From Acanthosepion esculentum (lineage: Eukaryota > Mollusca > Cephalopoda > Sepiida > Sepiidae), in the NCBI GenBank assembly GCA_964036315.1, contig OZ038485.1, forward strand, positions 75,374,460 through 75,438,459: a DNA stretch of 64,000 nucleotides. Direction: 5' to 3'. The notes beneath the pieces are model-generated. The model was not told the DNA's origin, made no database searches, and saw only the letters and a program-made list of their open reading frames with translations. The translations under genes and the position numbers were made by a program. Positions 1 through 10,644 of the stretch are shown in pieces (positions within the stretch are counted from its first letter, which is position 1; each line of letters begins with the position of its first letter).

Positions 1-32
<32 letters not shown>

Positions 33-150
33 GTTGTGTATTTAGGCAGCAATCCCTCATTTATACATGTTTCATTAAAGACAACAGACAAGATACTGCG
101 ATTAAGTTTTTATTTCATTTTTCTTGTATTTGAACAAGTGTTTTCTTTTC
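1..150. repeat. (TA)n tract followed by a dispersed repeat fragment
   Basis: Bases 1-31 are pure TA. The next ~100 bases contain GTATTTAGGCAGCAATCC and TTTCATTAAAGAC. Both motifs recur at 13550-13665, the first in reverse complement, again embedded in (TA)n. This looks like a small dispersed repeat associated with TA microsatellites. No coding potential is seen. Family unknown. Confidence 0.55.
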
Positions 151-567
151 TGGACACAATGTGTAGAAACTGTCCAAATGTTCTGTAATTCTGAGCACTT
201 TCGCCTATACTCTTAGCCATTATCAAGGATGATTTTATTTTTACTTTTTAACTGAATATAAGGGTTATTGAGATGTTTTATTTTCTGAACACAGCACATT
301 GTGGCCATGTTTGTAGTTAATATTATTGAGTGTTAGCTTTTTCTTTATTATTAAGACTTACATTATTTTTTATCTTTTTTTACATGTGGATGTGGTTATT
401 ATGCTTGCATTTTCTACTAGTATGTTTTGGATGGAGCCTGGTAAGTTTGTGTGTGTGTTTAAATGGGTCCTAATGGAGCTGTGTTCGGATAGGTGTAGTG
501 TAAGTTGTCTGGATAGGCATGTAGTAGTGTGGCCGATGTAATTATTTATGAGTTCGGTTTGATCAGG

Positions 568-568
<1 letters not shown>

Positions 569-633
<65 letters not shown>
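569..633. repeat. (AC)n microsatellite
   Basis: About 32 uninterrupted AC units. Open frames through it (poly-TH or poly-VC) are translation artefacts. Confidence 0.95.
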
Positions 634-636
<3 letters not shown>

Positions 637-801
637 ATTTATGTATCTAAAATAAGAATTTTGAAGTGGTTTACTGATAGGGCTATTTTTAGTGGTGTTT
701 ATGGGCTTGTCTATTTGGGGAATTTCTGGAAAGTGGTCCTTTACAAATATATTTTACCATAATAATTTTCTCTTAACATATTTACAAAACATAGTTTCAC
801 A

Positions 802-802
<1 letters not shown>

Positions 803-896
<94 letters not shown>
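803..896. repeat. (TC)n-(AT)n compound microsatellite
   Basis: A run of TC (about 803-834) passes directly into a run of AT (about 835-896). It abuts a short hairpin (957-976) and the left arm of the 979-3712 inverted-repeat island. Confidence 0.95.
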
Positions 897-898
<2 letters not shown>

Positions 899-1319
899 TA
901 ATGATACAATATGGTAATCTGTATGGAATTTCCAGGAGGATATAGATGGAGGGCGAGCTCTGTCAAAGGACAGAGCGAAATTATTATTAATTAAAGAATA
1001 TCAAACACTTAAAATCCCATAGGTAAACATTTTCATTTCATGAGAGCTCTAAAAAACAGCAGTTCTCAATCTTCAAGATCTACAAACAAATCACAAATGA
1101 AATGGAAAAAATATATGGGGTTCAAAACAAGAGATATTGTTTTTTAGAAAGTGGGAGTGTTGACTTATTATATAAAGTATGAATCTGAAACAATCCTGTC
1201 TGTTTCTGTCAATCCTGATATATTTCATTCAACAAATTATTTGTGAGTAATATTAAAAGAGAACATTTTTAAAGATTTTCAACTTAGCGAAAAAGTTTTC
1301 ATAATCTCTTTATATAATT

Positions 1320-1780
1320 AACCAAGAAATTTAAATTCACGGATGATGACCTAAATATTATAATAGCATCTAGAAGATCAGTACTAGTGTACAATAACTC
1401 AACTTGGATAAAAAGAAACAATGAAAACTTTGATGTTCCCATGGGGGGTATTCGACTTTGCCCAAATAGCAGACCTGATAGGCATATATATATTAGACAC
1501 CCTAGGTAGAATTGTTAACAACCAAGTTGGCCTTTATAGAGACAATGGCCTAATGATTGTTCCAAATAGTAACCTTAAAACTACAAAAAAAATTAAAGTT
1601 TTCAGGTTTTAAGTTAGATATATCTTCTAACATAAAAATAGTCAACTTCCTTGATATCACTCTTAACCTTTCCAACAACACCTTTAAACCCTTCCTAAAG
1701 GAGGGCCAAACCCACATCTCCATTAATGTCCATTTCTAACCATCCATTCTAATAGGATTGTTTCAGTCACACTTTATGAT
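1320..1780 (+). pseudogene. Truncated Penelope-like reverse transcriptase fragment
   Basis: Pieces in three shifted frames match the better preserved RT at 10985-12001. Around 1322-1440 one frame gives FTDDDLNIII and FDVPMGG. From 1470 another gives VGLYRDNGLMIV, equivalent to IGLYRDDGLMVI in the other copy (the RT active-site region). From about 1610 a third gives VNFLDITLNLSNNTF, equivalent to VNFLDITLDLKKNTY. Frameshifts and the N in place of the second catalytic Asp (YRDN) mean it is dead. The C-terminal GIY-YIG part is absent. Confidence is good that it is the same family as the 11-kb copy. Confidence 0.75.
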
Positions 1781-2389
1781 ATACTAAGTAGAGTTGGTTG
1801 GTTTGTCAATTTATGTTTCAGTATCGGTTTCCAGTTTTGTTTTCCTTTATACCACAGTTTTCAATTCAGTTTTTAATTTATTATTTTTGCTTTCTAAGGA
1901 AGCCATTCATTTTCTTGTGTAATGATAGCATTTCCAGTCGATATCTGATTTCGTTTGAGATTGATGATAATATCTCAGGTATGTCTGGTCCATTCTTAAA
2001 AATATTCATATGGCTTGAAAGAAAATAATATAATCTTTCTAAATATGTAATTTGTATGTGCATTTATTCATTGAATTATTTTTTACAGCAAGTTAAGACA
2101 GTATTGCTTTGACCAGCTGAAAAAGTGAAATGATTTTTTTTAGACTAAATTTTACATGTTACTTTGTTTTGCAAAATCAAAGTGACCAATCTTTGAAATT
2201 GTACACTCAATTAAAAGACAACTTAAACTACAACCAGGAAGATGTTCATTTCTTCTCTGATCCGAAGAAGTGAATTCCTTCAAAAATTATAAAGTAAACG
2301 GGGAAAGAAAAAAAAAAAACGGCAATTCTTTTCTGGTACGCAAATAAATTTCTTCTAAAATCAATGAGTTATTTTTCCCTAAATAAATT

Positions 2390-2945
2390 TGTTTTTATCT
2401 AGCGAATACATCTAAAATTAAATATTAGAAATAATTAAAAGCTTTTAATTTCATTTTTAGAATGTGTACATTTCCAAATTTGTGAGTATCACCTGTTCTT
2501 TTTTAGATACACATTTTAAAACTGAAATTAAAAAATATTTTATTCATTTTATTACTTAAGTGTATTATTCGCCAGATAAAACCATAAAGATATTTGTAAA
2601 AATAAAATGAATTAATTTTCCTTGTTTAGAAGAATTTTATAGGCAGAACAGTAACAAATACCCACCGAACATTAGTGACTAAAAAAGAATAATTTTTACT
2701 TTGGGTTTAAAAAAAAATGACTTGCAGTTTTAAAAATATACACATTTTAAAACTGAGATTAAAACTTTATTTTTTTAATATCTAATTTCATGTGTATTTG
2801 CTAAATGGAAACAATTTTATTTGTAGAAAACAAAGACCCGCATATCTGGAAATATACACATCTTAAAAGTGAAATTAAGAACTATTTTAATTATTCTTAA
2901 TATCTAATTTAGGTGCATTCCCTAGATAAAAAACAAATTTATTTA
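2390..2945. repeat. Four degenerate copies of a ~115-bp AT-rich motif
   Basis: A unit beginning near ATACACATTTTAAAACTGA and ending near a 'CTAGATAAAA' motif appears directly at about 2505, 2738 and 2852, and once inverted at about 2390-2475. The arrangement suggests a decayed satellite-like or non-autonomous repeat. No coding potential is seen. Confidence 0.5.
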
Positions 2946-3704
2946 TTAAAAAAGATTTTCATTCATTTTTCTTGTTTACAACTTATTTTGTGATTGGCGT
3001 ACACTGGCTCACTAGAAAACATTTACAAAAACCCGATTTCATAAAATTTAACATTAAGACGAAACTGGCAACTTTTTTAAAAAATTTTACTCGCTATTTT
3101 GTTGCTAAATTAATTTTACTGCAAAAAGTTTTTTTTTTTTAACTGAAACAAATAGATTTCAAACATCATGTATTTCCTTTTCTTTCTTCTTCATTTCTTT
3201 TGTAAACAAATAGATTTCACATTTGTTTCCTAAAACTAGTCAATTAAATGTTTTTAACATATTTTTGTTCAATCTTTTTCTCTTACAATAGTATACATGT
3301 TGATAAAATTAAATTTTATTAACATCTGAAAGTCTTTTTCAATAGTGTTTCTTTGGATATGATCACTCAGAAGTGAAATAAAAATGAAACCGAAATCATT
3401 CGGTTTCGTAAAAAATTTCAATGCGGTTGCATGGTATGAAGATGAAACCAAAAAAGGTCAGTTTTTCTGTTAAACCAAACATCTCTAATACTTAGGTCAG
3501 TATGTCAAAATAGGTCAACACTCTGTCTTTCCCCCACTTTCTAAAAAACAATATCTCTTGTTTTGAACCCAGTATATTTTTTCCATTTCATTTGTGATTT
3601 GCTTGTAGGTCTTTAAGATTGAGAGTTGCTGTTTTTTCGAGCTCTCATAAAATAAAAATTATTACCTATGGGAGTTTAAGTGTTTGATATTCTTTAAATA
3701 ATAA

Positions 3705-3708
<4 letters not shown>

Positions 3709-3758
<50 letters not shown>
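3709..3758. repeat. (TA)n microsatellite
   Basis: About 25 TA units directly outside the right arm of the inverted-repeat island. Confidence 0.95.
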
Positions 3759-3760
<2 letters not shown>

Positions 3761-4242
3761 TACTATAGATTGAGAAATAAATTGAAAACAAATTTTCAAG
3801 TGTTGTGCTTTGTCTCCAGTTTCTATCCATTTTTATTTTTATTCTGTTGTCAGGTTCCTGGGCTGAAGTGAATCCAAAATGTCAACAGCTTGAGGCAGTG
3901 ATTGAACAGAAGTGGATGTGGAGGTTGTAAACCTCTGAGGTGGGAAAAGGTGTTGCTCTTTGATATTTGTACTTAAAATCTGTGGTTACTTATTTAATCT
4001 GTATCTTGTCAATTAATAAAGTAATGACTTAGGATTACAGTTTGTTTATAGAATGTTAGACTGGCCCCAGGAGAATAACTAAGATCTATTACAATACATA
4101 TGCACCTTGACCTTTTGTAGAAGGAAAAATTTCCTTTGATGGTCTTGTGCTTGTAAATTCTTCAGTAGTCAAGACAGATCAGTAACCAGCATATATAAGC
4201 TTTGAAGGAAAACACTGAAATAGCTAAATCATCATCATCCTG
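3759..4242 (+). other. 5' flank of the zinc-finger gene, with a possible untranslated exon
   Basis: A pyrimidine-rich stretch ending TTCTGTTGTCAG at about 3853 is a plausible splice acceptor. It is followed by less AT-rich sequence to about 3950, containing GAAGTGGATGTGGAG and then GTTGTAAAC. A second weak acceptor-like site is CCTTTTGTAG at about 4121. One or both may supply 5' untranslated leader sequence for the gene starting at 4243. No promoter element is claimed; this is inference from splice-like motifs only. Confidence 0.3.
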
Positions 4243-7200
4243 ATGGCAGAGTCCAAGATGAAACCATCTGCAAAAGACACAACTAGCTCTTCTGAGTCTG
4301 AGACAGAATCTGAAATGCCAGTTTCTCTAAAGAAAGAAAAGGATGTGGATGACTCTTCAAAAGATGAAGAGAAACAGACAAAGCAATCCACCTTAAATCA
4401 ACGTTCCAAAAATAAGAATTCAGAAAGCAAAAAAGTTCCTGCATCAAAACCTCCTGTAACTACCCGACTTACACGCTCCCATGTCAATCCCAAAAAAGTA
4501 ACCACCGCACCAAAGACATCATCATCGAAAGGTCCTTTAAAATGTGAATATTGTGAAAAGATCTTTACTAAACCGAAACAGTTGTCCATCCATACACGTA
4601 CGCACACTGGTGAGAAACCCTACAAATGTGAAAAATGTAAACGCACATTTACTCAATCAAATCATCTTATCACCCATATGCGCACACACACTAAAGACCG
4701 GCCATATCCCTGTGTCTGTTGTAAGAAGGCATTCACTACTTCAAGTAGCCTGACACGACATGTGAGGACCACTCATCTGAACGAGAGACCATTCAAATGC
4801 ACCTACTGCAGCCGAACGTTTGCATTTCAGGAGGGCTTGGACTCACATACGGCCACACACACGGGCATTCGACCCTTTCAATGTCCACAGTGTCCTCGCG
4901 CCTTTGCCGTGTCATATAGGCTTTCATCACACCTCTTGATACATAAACATGGCAAGCCACACAAGTGCCCCCATTGTACCAAGTCATTTGCTGTTAAGTC
5001 ACACCTGACAAAGCACATTCGTGTTCACACAGGTGAACGTCCTTTCAAGTGTAACCAGTGTGACCGTGCTTTTACCCAAGCATATAACTTGACTATTCAT
5101 CTACGTAACCACTCAGGTGAGAGACCGTATAAATGTTCAGAATGTTCAGAGACTTTCAAGCAATCAGGTGACCTCCGTGCCCATGTGCGTACACACACAG
5201 GTGAACGTCCTTTCAAGTGCAAAGTTTGCAGTAAACAGTTCGCTCAGTCGAGTAACTTGTATAAGCATCGCAAGACCCACTCGTCCGACCGACCGCATAA
5301 ATGCTCTTACTGTGGCCGCGGCTTTGCTAAAAGGAGTAGCATGAGAACCCATGAGCGCCTGCACACTGGCGATAAGCCTCACAGCTGCAGCGTGTGCCAG
5401 AAAACTTTTCTGACACTGGCTAGTCTCACAAAACACATGAAGATCATCCACAATGAGGACGGCGGCATTAATCTTGATGATCCATCTGTAAGATGTTACC
5501 GCTGTGAATTCTGTCCTACTGCATATCGTAGACGAGCAGAATTGCGTGAACACTTCCAACAAACTCACTCACAAGACCGACCATATAAGTGTGATTTATG
5601 CAGTGATGCATTCACTCAAAGTACTCATCTGGCTGCACACAAACGGGGTCATGCTCGTCAGCAGGCAAGCAGTCTGCTGATTGCTGCTACTAAATCAGCT
5701 GATGCTCAAAATGCCACATTAAATTTGACTCCTACCAAAAATGCCACTGGTTTTACTGAGTCTATGCCAAAAGGGCAAGAAAAAGAGTCGGTCTCTACTG
5801 CCAGTGCTACTATTCGGACATTCTATCAGGGTTTGTTGTCTCCCTCAGCATCCATTGATAATTCAACATCATCACCATCATCGTCAGTGAACTTAGAAAC
5901 TGCATCTAACTTTTTAACCAAACCTTCAGCTCCATTATCAAATCCTTCCTTGTCAACTCCACAATTAAATCTCATGTCAGCTTCCCTTCCATCAGTATCC
6001 AGAACAAACATACCAACATCACCAGCAGCAGCAGCAGCAACAACTCAATCTACCTTAGCTTCTCCCTCTTCAGGGTCATGTAGATCAACCTTCCCAACAT
6101 TCTCTACTACCGCCTCATCTACAAACACTTTCTCACCTCCAATGACTACAACTGCTTTGGCAACATCTTCTCCCACCCCATCTCCAGTTACCTTACCAAT
6201 TCCTCCATCAGCTACAGCATCCACATCAACTGTTTCAACACCTACATCAACTGCATCATCAACTACAGCTGATGCACCAAATCCTTCTGCTGAAACTGAA
6301 ACAGACACAGGAAATGATGTGGAGAAACCATTTAAATGTGACTTATGTCCATATACATGTCGTAGACGCTATGATCTTACAAAGCATTTACGAAAACACA
6401 CAGGTGTTGCACCACACAAGTGTGACTTTTGTGACAAGACATTTGCTCAACGTGGAAATCTGCTCTCTCACCGACGCATCCACACTGGAGAGAAGCCTTA
6501 CAAATGTGATTACTGCGACAACCGTTTCCGATCTAGCAGTCATTACAGTATTCACTTGAAGATTCACACCGGTGATCTGCACAAGTGCGAACATTGTGGC
6601 AAGCAATTTGCAAAGCTTGATCACTACCAGAAGCACCTGCGCACACACACCGGGGAGAAGCCCTTCCGCTGCGAGTATTGTGGTAAGGGCTTTTCTGCTT
6701 CCGAATATTTAAATGTACATGTGCGTATTCACACTGGAGTGAAGCCATACACATGTAGCCATTGCAATGAAACTTTCCGACGGGTAGGAGACCTGCGTGT
6801 ACATGAAATGATTCACACAGGCTACCGACCGTATAAGTGCCAGTATTGTGACAAGGGCTTCAGGAAATCCTATGGTCTTACTGCACATTTGCGTACACAC
6901 ACAGGTGAGCGTAATCACAAGTGTAATCAGTGTGAGAAAGCATTTGGTACTGCTGCTCACCTGAAAAAGCACCAATTGACCCACAGTGCAGATAGGGCCA
7001 ACAAGTGCAAATATTGTAAAAAAATCTTTGAGGATTCAAATCAATTGAATGAGCACATGCAGACACATCTTGGTGACCGGCCATTCAGCTGCTCCGCTTG
7101 TGACAAGTCTTTCACTCGCCTTGACAAGTTAATGATCCATCAACGCATTCATACTGGAGATCGACCATTTATGTGTCGCTATTGTAACAAGTCATTCACT

Positions 7201-7791
7201 GCAGAATACAGCCTCAACAAACATCTCAACACCCATGCCCATGAAAAGAAGTATGCATGTCCATGGTGTAATGAGGACTACCTCCAATTCCCAGCACTTA
7301 ATGCTCACATGCGTAACCATACTGGGGCTGGAGAAAATACCTGCAATCTCTGTGGTACTGACCATGAAGGTCCTAATGAACTTAACAAACACTTGTGGTC
7401 ATGTTTCTTGAATCTTGGCCCATCACCTGCCTCTTTTGTTCCAGACACATCTTCAACTACAATGCAATCAACAGCATCAACTTCAGCTGCAGTGGCAGCA
7501 GCAGCAGTAGGACAAGTTTTGGAACCCACCAAGCATCCAGAAAACATAGAGCAGACAGCTATGCCACCCCAAACAGGCCGGCCAGTTGACTTACAGGACA
7601 AAACTCTTGGCCAGGTGCATACACATATACATACCCAGGATGTTAGAGAAGCATGGGGTGATGACATAAGAAGGGATGTTCGAAATTTTAATCTACCCCC
7701 AATGTCTATCCCTAGACCTACAGGGGATTATGCATTCCCTGATAATCCTTTAATGATGTATAATTATGCTGACCGAATGTACATGTTATAA
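4243..7791 (+). CDS. Large intronless C2H2 zinc-finger protein (26 fingers)
   Basis: Single open frame of 1182 residues. The start is the first ATG after an in-frame TAA at 4225. Residues 1-95 are Ser/Glu/Lys-rich. Residues ~100-470 hold 13 C2H2 fingers joined mostly by TGE(K/R)PYKC-type linkers. Residues ~471-690 are a Ser/Thr/Pro/Ala-rich, presumably disordered spacer with a short poly-Ala run. Residues ~695-1030 hold 12 more C2H2 fingers. Residues ~1031-1052 form a C2HC-like degenerate finger (CNLC...H...C). A Ser/Ala-rich tail completes the protein. By family knowledge it is a nuclear, sequence-specific DNA- or RNA-binding regulator; targets cannot be told. No KRAB, BTB, SCAN or ZAD domain is visible. 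Single-exon coding of long finger arrays fits the expanded C2H2 families of cephalopods. I do not recognise an ortholog. Confidence 0.95.
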   Translation: MAESKMKPSAKDTTSSSESETESEMPVSLKKEKDVDDSSKDEEKQTKQSTLNQRSKNKNSESKKVPASKPPVTTRLTRSHVNPKKVTTAPKTSSSKGPLKCEYCEKIFTKPKQLSIHTRTHTGEKPYKCEKCKRTFTQSNHLITHMRTHTKDRPYPCVCCKKAFTTSSSLTRHVRTTHLNERPFKCTYCSRTFAFQEGLDSHTATHTGIRPFQCPQCPRAFAVSYRLSSHLLIHKHGKPHKCPHCTKSFAVKSHLTKHIRVHTGERPFKCNQCDRAFTQAYNLTIHLRNHSGERPYKCSECSETFKQSGDLRAHVRTHTGERPFKCKVCSKQFAQSSNLYKHRKTHSSDRPHKCSYCGRGFAKRSSMRTHERLHTGDKPHSCSVCQKTFLTLASLTKHMKIIHNEDGGINLDDPSVRCYRCEFCPTAYRRRAELREHFQQTHSQDRPYKCDLCSDAFTQSTHLAAHKRGHARQQASSLLIAATKSADAQNATLNLTPTKNATGFTESMPKGQEKESVSTASATIRTFYQGLLSPSASIDNSTSSPSSSVNLETASNFLTKPSAPLSNPSLSTPQLNLMSASLPSVSRTNIPTSPAAAAATTQSTLASPSSGSCRSTFPTFSTTASSTNTFSPPMTTTALATSSPTPSPVTLPIPPSATASTSTVSTPTSTASSTTADAPNPSAETETDTGNDVEKPFKCDLCPYTCRRRYDLTKHLRKHTGVAPHKCDFCDKTFAQRGNLLSHRRIHTGEKPYKCDYCDNRFRSSSHYSIHLKIHTGDLHKCEHCGKQFAKLDHYQKHLRTHTGEKPFRCEYCGKGFSASEYLNVHVRIHTGVKPYTCSHCNETFRRVGDLRVHEMIHTGYRPYKCQYCDKGFRKSYGLTAHLRTHTGERNHKCNQCEKAFGTAAHLKKHQLTHSADRANKCKYCKKIFEDSNQLNEHMQTHLGDRPFSCSACDKSFTRLDKLMIHQRIHTGDRPFMCRYCNKSFTAEYSLNKHLNTHAHEKKYACPWCNEDYLQFPALNAHMRNHTGAGENTCNLCGTDHEGPNELNKHLWSCFLNLGPSPASFVPDTSSTTMQSTASTSAAVAAAAVGQVLEPTKHPENIEQTAMPPQTGRPVDLQDKTLGQVHTHIHTQDVREAWGDDIRRDVRNFNLPPMSIPRPTGDYAFPDNPLMMYNYADRMYML

Positions 7792-7960
7792 ACAATGCAG
7801 CATGTTTATATTCTCGGTGAAGAAAACGTAAAAGGCATAGCCATTAACAAATTTAGTTTCATTAAAAAATGAACATCTGTTTTGCTTTTTATCATGGTAT
7901 TTTCAGCTGTATATTAAATAAATTAAAGCTGTTATAAATCATACAATGTACAAGTGCTTA
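7792..7960 (+). terminator. 3' UTR and candidate polyadenylation signal of the zinc-finger gene
   Basis: After the TAA at 7789-7791 an AATAAA hexamer lies at 7917-7922, about 125 bases downstream, in AT-rich sequence. It is the first canonical signal after the stop. Distal sites are possible. Confidence 0.5.
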
Positions 7961-8114
7961 TATACACTCACCCAAACATTATTTACTTCATCTATTTGAG
8001 TATTTTTATTTCATTTTTTTTTTATGCCATGTCCCTTTACGATGTAGGCAATCATGATACTTCACAGATTTCTTTATTATCTGTGAACTACCACATATGA
8101 CATCTTGGGAAAGA

Positions 8115-8362
8115 TAGTGGAGTGGTTTCTGTTGTTGCCTTCTCTGCAGTTTTCCATCTCCTAGACTGGCTGCTAGCCAAGTCTAGAGAACTCTATCTAC
8201 TCTGCTATAGCTCATAACTGGGAGTGGGATGAAAAATAACTTCATGCCTTTCCCAAGGAATTAGTGCCAAGTAAATACAACAGACTAGGATGGAATTTGA
8301 ACTCAGCACACCGACTCCACTTTCTTTGCTGATAACAATCATGCTACCTGCACATCCTATTT
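8115..8362 (-). mobile_element. tRNA-derived SINE-like copy
   Basis: On the minus strand the 5' end is tRNA-like: a B-box match GAGTTCAAATTCC (8292-8304) follows an AGCATGATTGTTA block near the expected A-box position. A non-tRNA body runs to about 8115. The other B-box-bearing repeats at 16.8, 27.2, 28.7 and 58.2 kb suggest an active tRNA-SINE history. It lacks a clean cloverleaf and is not called as a tRNA gene. Confidence 0.6.
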
Positions 8363-10060
8363 GAGTAAACCTCTACTATACTCAGAAACAATTTTATACA
8401 AGCTAAGATCTCAAAATTTTCAAAAGTTCAGAAAAATACGAGAACAGGTAAAATTTTTAATGATCTAAAATGTCATTGGTAGTGTTCAGTATTTTAAAAT
8501 TTAATCCTTTGTAATATGAATTTTCAGTGTTCATTATTTTTATCTTTATATACATGAAATTGTTTCTCATGATTGTTTACCAGAAAATGTGAAGCTGAAT
8601 TATTACAAATCTCTTACTGTACCAACCATTGGGAAACCTATCTTCACATTTAAGTGTGTATGTGTGTGCTATCATTCTCATGCAACAACTGGCCTTTCAA
8701 ATTTGGCTTTGGAGAAACTGTAACAGAGATGCATTTCCTTGATGAGTTAGGTTTTGCAACTAATGTCATAAAATCTTGGATTGACAGACAAGCCTGTGGG
8801 CGCTGTGACTTGTTGGGTGGTGGCTGTTCACCTGTCTTGGTAGTATTTCATGCAATGCCAGTAGACAAAATTATATAACAGTTATTTATAGAAGCTTTTT
8901 TAATACTTATATGAAAGCATTTCTCTATTTGTCCATTTATGCAAAAACCTTTTAGTATTCATTGTTTCATGCTTCAGAATCATTTATATTTATGCTTGTT
9001 TTACTTTTGCTTTCAGTTACTTTTTGTGATTATTTAACCCTGCATCATATTGTAGATATGACTTAATTAAAATTTTGGTTAGTATTAATATTCTTTTCAA
9101 AGTTAAATATAAAGAAGAGCCCTCAAAATACAAAGACTAAATGATGGAAAATTATTTGCTTGGACATTTATACTATTTTCAAGTCTAGTCATTCACATTC
9201 TGCTGTTCAATAATGAATATTTTACAACTTTTAAATGAAGCAAATTTATATGTTGCATCTCACATTCTGTTCCATTTTTTCATTAGCTCTTTTTAGCTCA
9301 GGCAGATAAATGACATTAAATAGAATTGTGGCCAATTAAAGAAGGAAAATTCACATAGTACCCTTAATAAAAATGAAAAAAATTTGGTCTTTAATTATTG
9401 TACTATCACAACATGTTGATCAATGTAATTTAGTAAGTTTGTATTAATCTTTAGTAAGATTAGTGTAAATAAACAGGTAAAGAAAAATAGTATTATGAAA
9501 ATGCTTTGCATGTATTCCAACCATATAGGGCTGACAAGATGGAATCAGCAAGACCCCTGAGCAGATACATTTAGGTTGGAATAAAGATCCACTAAATGAC
9601 AGTTTTGGTGTGATGACATTTCACAAAATAACTTCCTCAATGCACCCTCATGATAAACCCACCTAATGTGTGAACTTGAATAAAACTTTTTCCTTTTAAG
9701 TCTTTTCAATCTGATTTTCCTAATTTCAACAATTTCACATAAACATTTTAACTGGATTTATTACCATTAATTGTCTTAAATGATTGTCTGAATAGCACCT
9801 TAGACATATAATTTTAAAAATATTTTATGACTCTTGGGTCAATGAAAATTGAAATAACTCATTGTAATTAGGCTTGTGAAACCCACTTGAAAGTATTATC
9901 AACCATGACAAAAAGCTTCATTAATAGAAGGACGTTTTGTACTGTTATACTTTTTAACTGATAATTAGCAACATTTTATAGAAATCTAATTATTTTGTCA
10001 CAACTTGTTGTTTTTTAATATAAGTATATGATTATATATGCTTACAAAGTAAGGAGATAT
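8363..10060. other. Intergenic sequence without recognised genes
   Basis: AT-rich, with no open frame above 75 codons that looks coding. The only structure seen is a ~130-bp repeat at about 9605-9735 (TGCACCCTCATGATAAACCC region), which has a diverged second copy at about 15700-15842. Confidence 0.7.
9605..9735 (+). repeat. Dispersed repeat, copy 1 of 2
   Basis: Shares ACCCTCATGATAAACC, CCTAATGTGTGA and a following AATAAA-rich stretch with 15700-15842 in the same order and orientation. Family unknown. Confidence 0.6.
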
Positions 10061-10071
10061 ATATATATATA

Positions 10072-10476
10072 TATAAATTAACTGATTTAAAATGTTTTTT
10101 CGCTACACAGTAATAACCATGTTTCAAAAATGGAAGCTAAAAACTTCAAATTTAATTTTGTAATTAATTTAAAAACATTAGTTCCATGTCATCTTCAAGC
10201 GAATATTGGAGTAACTTATTTTTTAAATTTACTGAGTTTTAAACACACACAAAAATTCATAATTCATTGTTTCCAAGGATACAGATATGAATTTTTGTGT
10301 GCGTTTAAAACTCAGTAAATTTAAAAAATAAGTTACTCCAATATTCGCTTGAAGATGACATGGAACTAAGGTTTTTGATTTAATTACAAAATTAAATTTG
10401 AAGTTTTTAGCTTCCATTTTTGAAACATGGTTATTACTGTGTAACGAAAAAAACATTTTAAATCAGTTAATTTATA
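10072..10476. mobile_element. Foldback element with ~190-bp inverted arms
   Basis: Left arm 10072-10260 and right arm 10287-10476 are reverse complements with a few mismatches, separated by a ~26-base spacer. Both arms carry an 'AAACATGGTTATTACTGTGTA' -like end and a central 'GCTTGAAGATGACATGGAAC' block. A single diverged arm recurs alone at about 13170-13360, so this is a dispersed family. No coding potential; short frames mirrored on both strands are by-products of the palindrome. Confidence 0.85.
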
Positions 10477-10557
10477 ATATTTATGCTCTGTAAATTTACA
10501 TTGAGCACTGTTTTGTAAAAATAAAAAATATCAATAAGAACACCGGATTGTTCTTTC

Positions 10558-10561
<4 letters not shown>

Positions 10562-10604
<43 letters not shown>
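10562..10604. repeat. (TA)n microsatellite
   Basis: About 21 TA units between two inverted-repeat structures. Confidence 0.95.
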
Positions 10605-10644
10605 CATAATGAGAGGCCACGTATACTTTCTTGATATGTATATA

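Larger units (their letters stand above)
979..3712. mobile_element. Repeat island bounded by ~200-bp inverted repeats
   Basis: The left arm (about 979-1170) is the reverse complement, at roughly 90% by eye, of the right arm (about 3499-3712). Shared stretches include CACAAATGAAATGGAAAAAA and AACAAGAGATATTG. Outside the arms lie an AT tract on the left (to 896) and a TA tract on the right (3709-3758). Inside are a broken Penelope-like RT fragment (about 1320-1780) and several copies of a ~115-bp AT-rich motif (2390-2940). It could be one element with long inverted termini, or two copies of one repeat inserted in opposite orientation. No transposase is seen, so the class is open. Confidence 0.6.

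Noticed and set aside
370..966. Frames with poly-VC, poly-TH, poly-SL and poly-YI
   Set aside because: Microsatellite artefacts of (AC)n, (TC)n and (AT)n.
5164..5568. 134-residue minus-strand frame and other antisense frames in 4398-7667
   Set aside because: Shadow frames of the zinc-finger array; no independent codon or motif support.
10130..10456. Similar 62- and 75-residue frames on opposite strands
   Set aside because: Mirror images produced by the inverted repeat at 10072-10476; no protein motif.
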